Positions 34,055 through 42,398 of a stretch of DNA of 46,522 nt are shown here, piece by piece. Position 1 is the first letter of the stretch; each line of letters begins with the position of its first letter. The position numbers and the translations under genes are program-made. The notes beneath the pieces are model-generated. The model was given only the letters and a program-made list of their open reading frames with translations. It did not search any database and was not told the DNA's origin. The stretch is from assembly GCA_015523485.1 (NCBI GenBank), contig WAKH01000077.1, forward strand, positions 1 through 46,522. The letters run 5' to 3'. The DNA is from Thermodiscus sp. (lineage in GTDB: Archaea; Thermoproteota; Thermoprotei_A; Sulfolobales; Acidilobaceae).

Positions 34055-34062
34055 TTTATATA
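34055..34062 (+). promoter_or_regulatory. TATA box of gdhA
   Basis: TTTATATA preceded by GAAACC (a BRE-like purine-rich element) lies 47-54 bases before the gdhA start. Initiation near 34085 leaves a short leader with GAGGTG at 34095-34100, 8 bases before ATG 34109. Confidence 0.6.
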
Positions 34063-34108
34063 GTTATATATAGAATATTCATAGATGAATGCGTGAGGTG
34101 CGCATAAT

Positions 34109-35371
34109 ATGACCATGGTTCATGACCCCTACGAAGAAGCTAAGAAACAGCTTCGGCAAACTATTGAGCTTCTAGGCCTCAGCGAAGAAATTTACGAGAT
34201 CCTATCAGTACCCGAGAGGTTACTCCAAGTAAGGCTTCCTGTCAAGATGGACGATGGAACCGTGAAGGTATTCATCGGCTGGAGGAGCCAGCACAACAGT
34301 GCGCTAGGTCCCTACAAGGGAGGAGTCAGATACCACCCGGACACGAATGCCCACGAGGTAATTGCGCTTAGCATGTGGATGACCTGGAAGAACAGCCTCG
34401 CAGGACTACCCTACGGTGGTGGAAAGGGAGGAATAAGGGTTGACCCACACAAGCTAAGCCCCGGAGAGCTTGAGAGGCTCTCAAAAGCCTACTTCGAGGC
34501 AATTAGCGACATAGTAGGCGTAGACCAGGATATCCCCGCCCCCGACGTATACACGAACCCCCAGGTGATGGCCTGGTTCTTCGATGCATACAGTAGAGTA
34601 AAGAGGGGACAATACCTAGGCGTAGTAACCGGTAAGCCTCTAGAGCTAGGCGGAATGCAGACCAGAATAATCGCAACAGGCTTCGGTACAGCAGTCTCAG
34701 CCAGAGAGGTTGCTAAGAAGCTATGGGGTGGAGTAGAAGGTAAGACCGTAGCCGTACAGGGTTACGGTAACGCTGGATACTATGCAGCCAAGTTCCTACA
34801 CGAGATGGGTGCAAAGATAGTAGCAGTCAGCGACAGCAGAGGAGGAATCTACAACCCAGACGGCATCGACCCAGAGGAAGCAAAGAAGATAAAGAATGAG
34901 ACTGGCACCGTGATAAACTACCAGAAAGCAACAAAGAAGCTAACAAACGAGGAACTATTGGAGCTAGAGGTCGACATCCTAGTCCCCGCAGCTATCGAGA
35001 ACGTAATAACTGAGGCAAACGCTGACAGGATAAAGGCTAAGGTAATCGTAGAGGCGGCAAACGGTCCGACAACACCCGACGCAGAGGAGATACTAACCAA
35101 GAAGGGCATCATCGTAGTACCAGACATCCTCGCAAACGCAGGAGGCGTCATAATGAGCCACATCGAGTGGGTCAACAACAGGATGGGAGGCTGGATAACA
35201 GAGGAAGAGGCCAGGACCAGGCTAGAGCAGAAAATGGTTGCCAACACGCTAAAGGTATGGGACTACTGGCAGAGCAAGCTTGACACCAGCAAGTACAACA
35301 TGAGGGCTGCCGCCTACGCAATAGCGGTAGACAGAGTAGTTAGGGCTATGAAACTAAGGGGTTGGATATAA
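34109..35371 (+). CDS. gdhA: Glutamate dehydrogenase, hexameric archaeal type
   Basis: Interconverts glutamate and 2-oxoglutarate plus ammonia with NAD(P)H. The 420-residue protein has the substrate domain first (YKGGVRYHP..NAHEV, then PYGGGKGGIRVDP with catalytic Lys, and DIPAPDVYT with catalytic Asp). The Rossmann domain follows with VQGYGNAGYYAA. The start ATG 34109 has a good GAGGTG 8 bases upstream; ATG 34115 is the alternative. Strong TATA and clean codon use suggest high expression. Ammonia use by this enzyme would pair with ammonia formed if the octaheme cytochrome reduces nitrite, but that link is inference. Confidence 0.96.
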   Translation: MTMVHDPYEEAKKQLRQTIELLGLSEEIYEILSVPERLLQVRLPVKMDDGTVKVFIGWRSQHNSALGPYKGGVRYHPDTNAHEVIALSMWMTWKNSLAGLPYGGGKGGIRVDPHKLSPGELERLSKAYFEAISDIVGVDQDIPAPDVYTNPQVMAWFFDAYSRVKRGQYLGVVTGKPLELGGMQTRIIATGFGTAVSAREVAKKLWGGVEGKTVAVQGYGNAGYYAAKFLHEMGAKIVAVSDSRGGIYNPDGIDPEEAKKIKNETGTVINYQKATKKLTNEELLELEVDILVPAAIENVITEANADRIKAKVIVEAANGPTTPDAEEILTKKGIIVVPDILANAGGVIMSHIEWVNNRMGGWITEEEARTRLEQKMVANTLKVWDYWQSKLDTSKYNMRAAAYAIAVDRVVRAMKLRGWI

Positions 35372-35384
35372 CCTTCTATATAAT

Positions 35385-35400
35385 ACACTTATTTTTTATA
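35385..35400 (+). terminator. T-rich terminator after gdhA
   Basis: CACTTATTTTTTATA includes T6 at 35392-35397, about 20 bases after the gdhA stop. It fits archaeal U-tract termination. Confidence 0.4.
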
Positions 35401-35481
35401 TTATCACACCAATTATGGTGTCTCCTAGGATAATCTAGATAAGCCTCTAAGCCCTCCTTATAATCAGTAGAGGGATTATCC

Positions 35482-35970
35482 ATGGACCTGAAATTGGAAG
35501 TCATAGACATACCTATAGCCGACGGCACCAATGTCATTATAGGTAAGAGCCACTTCATAAAAACCGTAGAGGACCTGTATGAGGCTCTAGTTACATCCTG
35601 TCCCTCTATACGATTTGGTATAGCATTCTGTGAAGCAAGCGGTAAACGGCTAATCCGGAGAGACGGAAATGATGAAGAATTAACAGAGCTAGCCGTCAAC
35701 GCGTGCAAGAAAATCGCAGCAGGACATGTATTCGTAATCTACCTCAGAGGGGGATGGCCCATTAACGTCCTAAACGCCATCAAAAACGTGCAAGAGGTCG
35801 TCTCAATAGAGGCGGCAACCGCTAATCCTCTCAAGGTTATAGTAGCCGATCTTGGCGAGCAGAGAGCGTTACTCGGCGTGGCAGACGGATTTACGCCTTT
35901 AGGCGTCGAAGAAAAAGACGATATTGAAGAGAGGAAAGAATTCCTGCGAAAGATTGGGTATAAGCGCTAA
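35482..35970 (+). CDS. Adenosine-specific kinase family protein (DUF355)
   Basis: A 162-residue protein matching the small archaeal/bacterial family named adenosine-specific kinase from a structure with bound nucleotide. Typical elements are the N-terminal [54 protein letters not shown] and [21 protein letters not shown]. The biochemical role is poorly established. It follows gdhA by about 110 bases and converges on the aminotransferase with a 4-base overlap. Confidence 0.85.
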   Translation: MDLKLEVIDIPIADGTNVIIGKSHFIKTVEDLYEALVTSCPSIRFGIAFCEASGKRLIRRDGNDEELTELAVNACKKIAAGHVFVIYLRGGWPINVLNAIKNVQEVVSIEAATANPLKVIVADLGEQRALLGVADGFTPLGVEEKDDIEERKEFLRKIGYKR

Positions 35971-37169
35971 CCCTGTGTTAGTCTCTTAGCCGCATCAACT
36001 ATTCTCTTTGCTCCTTTTTCGATGTCTTGCATTGATGTAGCAAAGCTTAGTCTCACGAAGTCCTTGCCTAGTTCTCCTGGGAAGCTGGTTCCCGGTAGTA
36101 CTAGCACTCCATAGTCATAGAGGAGTTTATCGACGAGTTTGTGAACATCTAATCCAGTAGCGTCGAGCAACTTCTTTACTCTTGGGAACATGTAGAATGC
36201 CCCCTTGGGTAGGTATGCTTCAATTCCTGGTGCTTCGGAGAGTATCTCATATAGTCTCTTAGCTCGTCTCTCGAATTCCTTGACCATTTCATCGACGGGG
36301 CCCCAATCTCCCTTGAGGGCCTCGACACCAGCCTTCTGCACAAAGCTGGGGGCACAGCTGTATACTGATACGGCGAGATCAATTAGTCTCGGTATCACTT
36401 CTTTCCTAGCCACCAGGTAGCCTAGTCTCCATCCAGTCATGCTGAACGTTTTGGAGAACCCGTTCACGTATACGACATAGTCTCGCCAGTCATCGTAGCT
36501 TAGGAAGCTCTTGAACTTAGTTCCATGAAATACAAAATTATCATATATTTCATCTACAAATACGACGAGATTATGTTTCCTTGCCAAGTCCATTATCGCA
36601 TCCATTTCTTCGGGCGAGAGCACGGTTCCTGTCGGGTTATGAGGGTTGTTTATTACTATTCCTCTGGTTTTCTCTGTTATCGCCTGTTCGAATTTCTCTA
36701 TGTCAATCGAGAACCCCTCATGCTCTTCGAAGGACATTGGCACGAATACTGGTTTAGCACCAACGAATTTCGCAACTTGACTATAGGCATAGTAGCTTGG
36801 GTCAGGTATTAGCAATTCGTCGCCGGGCCTCAGAAACGCTGCTACTGCTATGAATACAGCAGTCTTGGCCCCCGTCGTTACTATGATCTCATCGGGCGAC
36901 ACCTTGCCATAACGCGATAAGTACTCCGATATCGCTTCCCTCAGCTCCACGATTCCAGCTGTCTCGGTATAGCCTGTGAAGCCCTCGTCAAGAGCTTTCT
37001 TAGCAGCTTCTCTTATATGGCTGGGGGTCGGGAAGTCGGGCTGTCCTATGCCGAAGCTGACTACATCCTTTCCTTCTCTTATCAATTTTTTGACGATAGC
37101 TAGATAAGTGAATCCGGTTTCTCCAATGATCTCGTGCATGACAGGATTCAATACTTGGGTTGGCTTCAC
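35967..37169 (-). CDS. aspC: Class I pyridoxal-phosphate aminotransferase, aspartate aminotransferase type
   Basis: A 400-residue fold-type I enzyme with the PLP-Lys in [16 protein letters not shown], the Asp-containing [18 protein letters not shown] and the C-terminal Arg in FVRLSFATS, which binds the alpha-carboxylate. The sequence fits the archaeal aspartate/broad-range aminotransferases that use 2-oxoglutarate as amino acceptor. Close to gdhA, it could move amino groups from glutamate. Substrate range is not decided by the motifs. The start is ATG 37169. Confidence 0.9.
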   Translation of the reverse strand: MKPTQVLNPVMHEIIGETGFTYLAIVKKLIREGKDVVSFGIGQPDFPTPSHIREAAKKALDEGFTGYTETAGIVELREAISEYLSRYGKVSPDEIIVTTGAKTAVFIAVAAFLRPGDELLIPDPSYYAYSQVAKFVGAKPVFVPMSFEEHEGFSIDIEKFEQAITEKTRGIVINNPHNPTGTVLSPEEMDAIMDLARKHNLVVFVDEIYDNFVFHGTKFKSFLSYDDWRDYVVYVNGFSKTFSMTGWRLGYLVARKEVIPRLIDLAVSVYSCAPSFVQKAGVEALKGDWGPVDEMVKEFERRAKRLYEILSEAPGIEAYLPKGAFYMFPRVKKLLDATGLDVHKLVDKLLYDYGVLVLPGTSFPGELGKDFVRLSFATSMQDIEKGAKRIVDAAKRLTQG

Positions 37170-37261
37170 TTGTTATCCCCCACTTTTCAATGGCATTTAG
37201 TCCTTGGGTAAGTACTAGGTTAATAACAACGGATGTTGAACAAATATTGACGGTGGAATAG

Positions 37262-37813
37262 GTGCCTAGAGGAATACAGGAGGTAAAGGTAACGGTTCGA
37301 TGGTTCGAGTATGAAAAGAAGAACTATGGTAAGGTAGAGCTCGGTGTGCTAAGGCCCGTAAAGGTCTACGAGTCAGTTGAGGTGGGTAGCCCTATAGAGG
37401 TGCTTCTCTCGATAATAGAGAAATCGACAAAATCACGTGAAGGAGATTACTTTGAGGTAAAGGTCGAGGCTCCAGGAATCATCGAAGTGATGGGGGAGAG
37501 TCCAAGGTACAGGGGGCAGCGGGCCCTGTTCCCACGCCCAGCAAAGTTAAACCGGGTTGGGATATTGACAAGCGACAAGATCGCCTCGCTGACTAATAAG
37601 ACGGGCGGTGACTACGTGACCTTTAAACTAGACGATCTAACCTGGTATGTTGAAAAGGACGAGGTCTATGTATATGAGGGGACAATGAACGCGGAAGACA
37701 ATGTAGTCGCTGTATACCTTGATACGAGTGAGGGACCCAGGATAATCATCCCGTTTGGCCGAGATAAGATTCTTCGAGACGCTTTATCTCGTCAGCAATC
37801 ATCTGGCGAATAA
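37262..37813 (+). CDS. Hypothetical protein, 183 residues
   Basis: I do not recognise a family. The protein is beta-rich and charged, with VKVTVRWFEYEKKNYGKVELG at the start, IEVMGESPRYRGQRALFPRPAK in the middle and YVTFKLDDLTWYVEKDEVYVYEG later. No Cys, signal or membrane segment is seen, so it is soluble and cytoplasmic. GTG 37262 follows GGTGGAATA. Its 3' end overlaps the 3' end of the zinc-finger gene on the other strand by 68 bases. Confidence 0.62.
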   Translation: MPRGIQEVKVTVRWFEYEKKNYGKVELGVLRPVKVYESVEVGSPIEVLLSIIEKSTKSREGDYFEVKVEAPGIIEVMGESPRYRGQRALFPRPAKLNRVGILTSDKIASLTNKTGGDYVTFKLDDLTWYVEKDEVYVYEGTMNAEDNVVAVYLDTSEGPRIIIPFGRDKILRDALSRQQSSGE

Positions 37814-38069
37814 GGCTGCCATGAACCCTAACAAGGTGAAGGTAGTAGCCTCTTTTTGTGAAGGGTCCCTTCCTACATATCACGCAGTAACTCAATTCTT
37901 CTGAAGATCTGAGTTGTATACCAATATTCCTTGCCGCCGTTACAGCTAGTTTGTGAGCGTAAGGGATGCTTAACGTGTCTGGTTCGCATAGTCTACTAGC
38001 TATCTTAGCCGCTTCCTCTACTAACTTGGCTGGAACAGAGTTTGCCTTCATCCGTTGGCCATCTCCCAT
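37746..38069 (-). CDS. Small C2H2-type zinc-finger protein
   Basis: The 107-residue protein has a single C2H2-like finger, C-V-I-C..GYYLHLVRVH, at about residues 62-84. It sits in a helical frame with an N-terminal part (VEEAAKIASRLC..ACHKLAVTAARNIG-like helices). Such small fingers in crenarchaea bind DNA, RNA or proteins; this one is uncharacterised. It is the last gene of a minus-strand run with the HD, cutA and enolase genes. Its 3' end overlaps the convergent neighbour by 68 bases. Confidence 0.7.
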   Translation of the reverse strand: MGDGQRMKANSVPAKLVEEAAKIASRLCEPDTLSIPYAHKLAVTAARNIGIQLRSSEELSYCVICRKGPFTKRGYYLHLVRVHGSLIRQMIADEIKRLEESYLGQTG

Positions 38070-38073
38070 ACAT

Positions 38074-38874
38074 TTACGGCTTTATGGGTTTGAGACCTTT
38101 ACCGTCACCATTCATTAGTCTAGGACGGATCTCGGTATATTTTGCAATAAGTGAGTACTCTAGCTTTGGCAACAATACTCTTTCTACCTGGAACATTCCA
38201 GCCATATCCTTCATGTAAACTTCTATCACAAGTGGCCTATCTTTTCCCTTCTTCAGCTCTACTTTGGCTATGCTGAGCGCTGAGAGTGCATGGATATCCT
38301 CTTTCCCCTTCGAGTATGGTAATCGGGCTCTACCCTCAGCCATATCGGTTGCGTCAGCTACCTTTACGATGGAAGCTTCTATTGTGAGAGCCTTGACATT
38401 CATAGCCGTTGAAAATATGGCACCTAGCACCTCGCTCTTTATCCTGTAGGCAAGGGCTCGTTCTTCATGACCTATTATTTCTGGTAGTATTCTGTCTAGT
38501 ATGTTGCCAGCGAGAAGTGCTCCTATTAGCTCATGGTTGTCCCTGTGAACAGAGTTTCCTATATCGTGTAGATATGCTCCTAGAAGGATTATCAGCTTCG
38601 AGTATTCCTCGCTTGGGACGACTCGTTGCTCGATGCTTGAAGGTCTTATACCTGCACTCTTCAATATTTCGTAGATCTCAATGGCAGATCCTGATACGAT
38701 TGATGCATGAACTGGGCCGTGATCATTGTATAGTAGCCTGCTTACTGCGTTGATGTTCGCCATTCTTAATAGCTCCTGTATCTCGTCGTCGGAGGTTAGT
38801 ATTCTCCATGCTCTTGATAGTAGTTCGCTTGACTCGATGTGTCGTTTTACTAGGCTTGGTGATACGATGGCCAA
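38074..38874 (-). CDS. HD-domain phosphohydrolase
   Basis: A 266-residue protein of the HD superfamily of metal-dependent phosphohydrolases. An H-G-P-V-H segment near residue 53 and the HD pair HDIGNSVHRDNHE near residues 103-115 supply metal ligands, and VADATDM with its Asp follows at about 191. The nucleotide or phosphoester substrate is unknown. TTG 38874 follows GAGGTGA at the end of cutA. It is in operon order enolase, cutA, HD, zinc finger. Confidence 0.8.
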   Translation of the reverse strand: MAIVSPSLVKRHIESSELLSRAWRILTSDDEIQELLRMANINAVSRLLYNDHGPVHASIVSGSAIEIYEILKSAGIRPSSIEQRVVPSEEYSKLIILLGAYLHDIGNSVHRDNHELIGALLAGNILDRILPEIIGHEERALAYRIKSEVLGAIFSTAMNVKALTIEASIVKVADATDMAEGRARLPYSKGKEDIHALSALSIAKVELKKGKDRPLVIEVYMKDMAGMFQVERVLLPKLEYSLIAKYTEIRPRLMNGDGKGLKPIKP

Positions 38875-38875
38875 T

Positions 38876-39196
38876 CTACTGTTTCACCTCTTCTTCGATC
38901 CAGTTTAGATAGTCTATATTGCCTGCAACTATTGGTAGTGCTATTATCTCTGGTACTGTGTAGGGGTGAACCTTCTTGACTTCCTCTATAAGCTTGTCTA
39001 ATATTTGTCTTTTCGTTTTTATAATTAAGAGTTCTTCATTGTCTCTTTCGATATTACCCTTCCACCAATAAAAACTTCTTATTTCCTTGATTATATTTAC
39101 GCATGCGCCAAGTCTTCTCTCTACTATGAAGTTTGCTATCTCCTCGCCTTTCCCGGCAGGTGTAGTAATCAGCACAACAACATGTTCGCCGGTCAT
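38876..39196 (-). CDS. cutA: Divalent-ion tolerance protein CutA1
   Basis: A 106-residue trimeric-type protein with the CutA signature: ITTPAGKGEEIANFIVERRLGACVNI, IRSFYWWKGNIERDNEELLIIKTK and VHPYTVPEIIALPI. Originally linked to copper tolerance, the family's precise role remains unclear; thermophile CutA1 proteins are extremely stable. It lies 7 bases after the enolase stop and just before the HD gene. Confidence 0.93.
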   Translation of the reverse strand: MTGEHVVVLITTPAGKGEEIANFIVERRLGACVNIIKEIRSFYWWKGNIERDNEELLIIKTKRQILDKLIEEVKKVHPYTVPEIIALPIVAGNIDYLNWIEEEVKQ

Positions 39197-39203
39197 AGCT
39201 CTG

Positions 39204-40493
39204 TCACCCTATTTTGAAGGGTCTCACCCCGGCGTACTGGGATGAACCTTGAAGTATTGATTCTATCTCGAGGAGCCTATTATACTTAGCAGTCCTCTCG
39301 CCTCTGGCCGGTGCGCCGGTTTTTATCAATCCTGTCGTCATTGCCACAGCGAGATCTGCAATGAATGGATCTTCTGTATCACCACTTCGATGACTGATAA
39401 TTGCTCTCATGCCATGTGAGACGGCGTATCTTATGAATTCTATTGTTTCAGTTAGTGTGCCGATCTGGTTTATCTTTACTAGGACCGCGTTGGTGGCTTT
39501 GATTTCGAGTCCTTTCTCAAGGTATCGTGTATTTGTAGTATAGAGATCGTCACCGACAATCAGTACTTTTTTGCCGATTTTTCTAGTGAGTTCTGCGTAG
39601 TCGTTGAAAGCGTCTTCATGGAATGGGTCTTCTATATACCTAATAGGATATTCATCTACTAGTCCTGCATAGTATTCCACGAGGTCTCCAGGACTGTAGG
39701 ATTTGCCGTCTAGATGGTATACTTCCTCTTCATTAGAATAGAATTGTGATGCTGCGGCATCTATGCCTAGATAGAAGTCCGTTCCAACCGTATATCCTGC
39801 CTTCTGTATAGACTCAATTAACAGGTCTAGTGCTTGTCTTGTCTGCTTTATAGGAGGGGCGAAGCCTCCCTCATCCCCTACGTTAACAGCTGATAGCCCG
39901 TACTTTTCCTTGAGTATCTTCTTCAATATACCGTAAACTTCGACTGCCATTCTCATAGCATCGTAAAAGGTATCGGCGCCCACCGGGATTATCATGAATT
40001 CTTGAATGTTTAATTCGTTTCCAGCGTGTACACCACCATTGATAACGTTTAGTAGAGGGGTTGGTAGTAGACGGGCTCCAGGGCCACCGAGGTACTCGAA
40101 GAGTTCGAGAGAAGCGGTACCCGCTGCGCTTCTAGCCACAGCTATGCTGGTGGCGGTGGTCGTGTTTCCCCCTAGTTTTGACTTATTAGGAGTCCCGTCC
40201 AGGGCTATCAAGACACTATCTATGAAGGCTTGGTATCTCGAATCCAGCCCGACTAGTCTAGGTTTTATCATGGTTTCGACAATGGTTATGGCCCGCATTA
40301 CACCATAGCCCAGCCACTTCTTGCCTCCGTCTCTGAGTTCTATGGCCTCTCGTTCACCACGGCTAGCGCCGCTAGGAGCATAACCGTAACCGGCCCCAGA
40401 TTTTGTCTTCACGATGACTTTGAGTGTTGGCCTGCCCCTAGAGTCTAGGACTTGTAATGCATTAACTTGTTGTATCTTGAAAGCATCATCCAC
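39204..40493 (-). CDS. eno: Enolase (phosphopyruvate hydratase)
   Basis: Converts 2-phosphoglycerate to phosphoenolpyruvate in glycolysis and gluconeogenesis. The 429-residue sequence has all catalytic landmarks: EGGFAPP (Glu near 209), the metal ligands in DAAASQFY, YIEDPFHEDAF and VGDDLYTTN, the Lys of VKINQIGTLTE and the SHRSGDTED loop. GTG 40493 starts it, about 80 bases from the divergent trkA gene. It heads the minus-strand operon. Confidence 0.96.
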   Translation of the reverse strand: MDDAFKIQQVNALQVLDSRGRPTLKVIVKTKSGAGYGYAPSGASRGEREAIELRDGGKKWLGYGVMRAITIVETMIKPRLVGLDSRYQAFIDSVLIALDGTPNKSKLGGNTTTATSIAVARSAAGTASLELFEYLGGPGARLLPTPLLNVINGGVHAGNELNIQEFMIIPVGADTFYDAMRMAVEVYGILKKILKEKYGLSAVNVGDEGGFAPPIKQTRQALDLLIESIQKAGYTVGTDFYLGIDAAASQFYSNEEEVYHLDGKSYSPGDLVEYYAGLVDEYPIRYIEDPFHEDAFNDYAELTRKIGKKVLIVGDDLYTTNTRYLEKGLEIKATNAVLVKINQIGTLTETIEFIRYAVSHGMRAIISHRSGDTEDPFIADLAVAMTTGLIKTGAPARGERTAKYNRLLEIESILQGSSQYAGVRPFKIG

Positions 40494-40574
40494 TTTGTGA
40501 CACCTTTAGATACCATGTGTGCATCCCAAGAAATAATTAATTCGTTCTAGCTATGTGAGTAGGGGGCATAGGGA

Positions 40575-41231
40575 TTGAGGGTCCTGATTATAGGCGCTGG
40601 CAGGGTAGGCAGTACGCTGGCCGAACTCTTGAGCGAAGCCGGCCACTCAGTAACTATTATTGATAAGAATGAACAAAAAATAATGAATATACAAGCTGAT
40701 GTAGAAAGCTACATTAGAGACGCAACAGACCCGGCCATTTACGATGAACTAGACATAAGGATGTATGATGTTGTTGTAGCAGCGACAGATAAGGATGAAG
40801 TCAACCTCTTCGTCGCAGCAATAGCCAAACTCAACAATATAGAGAAAGTATATGTTAGAGTAAAGAACCCTAAGACAAGCAAGCTGTTGAGAATACTTGG
40901 CGTTGACGGTGTAATCGTAGTCCCTCAAATCGCCGCTAATATACTCTACACCCTCATTGAGGGCAGATATAGGATAGTCAATTTGATTAATACGTTAATA
41001 GGAGAGTTTAGACTCGTATCACTAACCGTAAGAGAGACGAGTCCCATAAGGGGGTTAACTCCCCGCGACTTAGAGGTGAGGGGGATGATGCCTAGAGGGG
41101 TGAAGATCCTAGCGATTTATCGGGAGGATCAATTCTACGACCCCAATGAGGCGCCCCCGCTGGAAGCAGGACAGATCGTGATAGCTCTTGTCCATGAAGA
41201 ATCGCTGAAAGAGTTTAACGAGTTGTTCTAG
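40575..41231 (+). CDS. trkA: TrkA-type potassium channel regulatory protein
   Basis: A 218-residue RCK protein with an N-terminal Rossmann fold (GAGRVGSTLAELLSEAGHSVTIIDK, residues 7-31) that binds NAD(H) or ATP, and a C-terminal TrkA-C domain (LTPRDLEVRGMMPRGVKILAIYRED). Such proteins gate K+ channels; no TrkH/Ktr pore gene follows. It is succeeded 19 bases later by an MscS-like channel, so it may act with that protein or with a distant pore. TTG 40575 follows AGGGGGCATAGGG. Confidence 0.88.
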   Translation: MRVLIIGAGRVGSTLAELLSEAGHSVTIIDKNEQKIMNIQADVESYIRDATDPAIYDELDIRMYDVVVAATDKDEVNLFVAAIAKLNNIEKVYVRVKNPKTSKLLRILGVDGVIVVPQIAANILYTLIEGRYRIVNLINTLIGEFRLVSLTVRETSPIRGLTPRDLEVRGMMPRGVKILAIYREDQFYDPNEAPPLEAGQIVIALVHEESLKEFNELF

Positions 41232-41250
41232 GCGTAGCAGGTGATAGTGA

Positions 41251-42090
41251 ATGGATGCATCTGTCTTCCAGGAAATCTGGAGCGCCATTGCCAGCGGCAC
41301 GTATATGGTTCGAGTCCTAGAGTCGTTAATATTAATAGTTATAATATTGATTTTCTTAAACATAATTAAAAAGCTTATTTTCAAGATCGGCGGATTAAGC
41401 GGGGCAGACCAGAGGGCTATGGAGAATACCTATAAGATAATAGAACTAAGCCTAATCATAATAACACTATTCCTAGTCCTGTTCCTGCTTACACAACAAT
41501 CAATCATAGTCCAGTTCATATTAGGTATCGTATTAGTGATCTTCGCAGCGTCATGGGAGACTATAGCAAACGTCGCCAGTTACTACGCTATACTCCTCAC
41601 TCAAGCTGTAACAGTCGGCGAATACATAGCTCTTGAAGGATGCGAGGGTAAAGTCAGGAAGATAACAGTACTGTATACCATTATTGACGGTTATAACAAG
41701 GTTTGCACAATACCCAACCGGGTATTCCTTTCAAAACTAAAGTCAACGATCAAAGAACCAGTTTATGCTAAGTTTAGAGTTAGAATATGGGGGTTCGAAG
41801 ACGTAGATGTTGCAGAGGATATAACGGCTAAACTGAAGGAGAGACTCTACGATATTGCAGGTAGCGTAACAGCCATACCGGGAGAAGCAAGAATATACAT
41901 TGAAGAACTCAGCCCTGACGCTGTTACAGCGTCATTACTCATACCACACCCCGGCCATCGAATACAACCTGAAAAAGTTGGACTCATTGTGAGAGAAATA
42001 GCCACCATCCTTAAAGAGTATGGATACCCATTCAATATCAGCCTGGAGCGCCAGAATGGCGGAGTAGCGAGGTGGAAGGGACTTGCCTAG
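41251..42090 (+). CDS. MscS-family mechanosensitive channel
   Basis: Residues ~15-110 form three membrane helices; the pore-lining region appears near VQFILGIVLVIFAASWETIANVASYYAILL. The MscS beta domain follows (VTVGEYIALEGCEGKVRKITVLYTIIDGYNKVCTIPNRVFL), then a C-terminal alpha/beta domain. Length 279 resembles MscS (about 286). It likely releases solutes on osmotic downshock. The gene pair with trkA suggests joint ion homeostasis. ATG 41251 follows GGTGATAGTGA. Confidence 0.85.
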   Translation: MDASVFQEIWSAIASGTYMVRVLESLILIVIILIFLNIIKKLIFKIGGLSGADQRAMENTYKIIELSLIIITLFLVLFLLTQQSIIVQFILGIVLVIFAASWETIANVASYYAILLTQAVTVGEYIALEGCEGKVRKITVLYTIIDGYNKVCTIPNRVFLSKLKSTIKEPVYAKFRVRIWGFEDVDVAEDITAKLKERLYDIAGSVTAIPGEARIYIEELSPDAVTASLLIPHPGHRIQPEKVGLIVREIATILKEYGYPFNISLERQNGGVARWKGLA

Positions 42091-42376
42091 GAGGAAAAAG
42101 AAGGATCCATTCATATGCCCGAGCTGTGGAACAAGAGTCAATGAGCCCGTCAAGACCTGGACAATAGTTTCACCGATACCCGACAAGTATGGGAGAATAA
42201 CCGTCACTATAATGGGGAGTTTCCAGTGCCCTAACTGCGGTGCAAAGTGGAAGGATTCAATCAAGAAGATAAAGACGGGTGGCGATGAAGAGGCTATGAG
42301 AGAGGGAGAGGAGAAGAAGGAGGAAGGAACTATCATAGAGATAGACCTATCTGATCTCGACGAGATAGAATTGTAG
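42083..42376 (+). CDS. Zinc-ribbon protein with acidic C-terminus
   Basis: The 97-residue protein begins with PRRKKKDP and has a zinc ribbon C-P-S-C-G (residues 12-16) paired with C-P-N-C-G (around 50-54). An acidic, glutamate-rich C-terminus ends in DLSDLDEIEL. Small crenarchaeal zinc-ribbon proteins of this shape are uncharacterised; a nucleic-acid or polymerase-associated role is a guess. TTG 42083 overlaps the end of the MscS gene by 8 bases, so translation is coupled. Confidence 0.7.
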   Translation: MPRRKKKDPFICPSCGTRVNEPVKTWTIVSPIPDKYGRITVTIMGSFQCPNCGAKWKDSIKKIKTGGDEEAMREGEEKKEEGTIIEIDLSDLDEIEL

Positions 42377-42398
42377 ACACATAAAAATCTAATATTAT

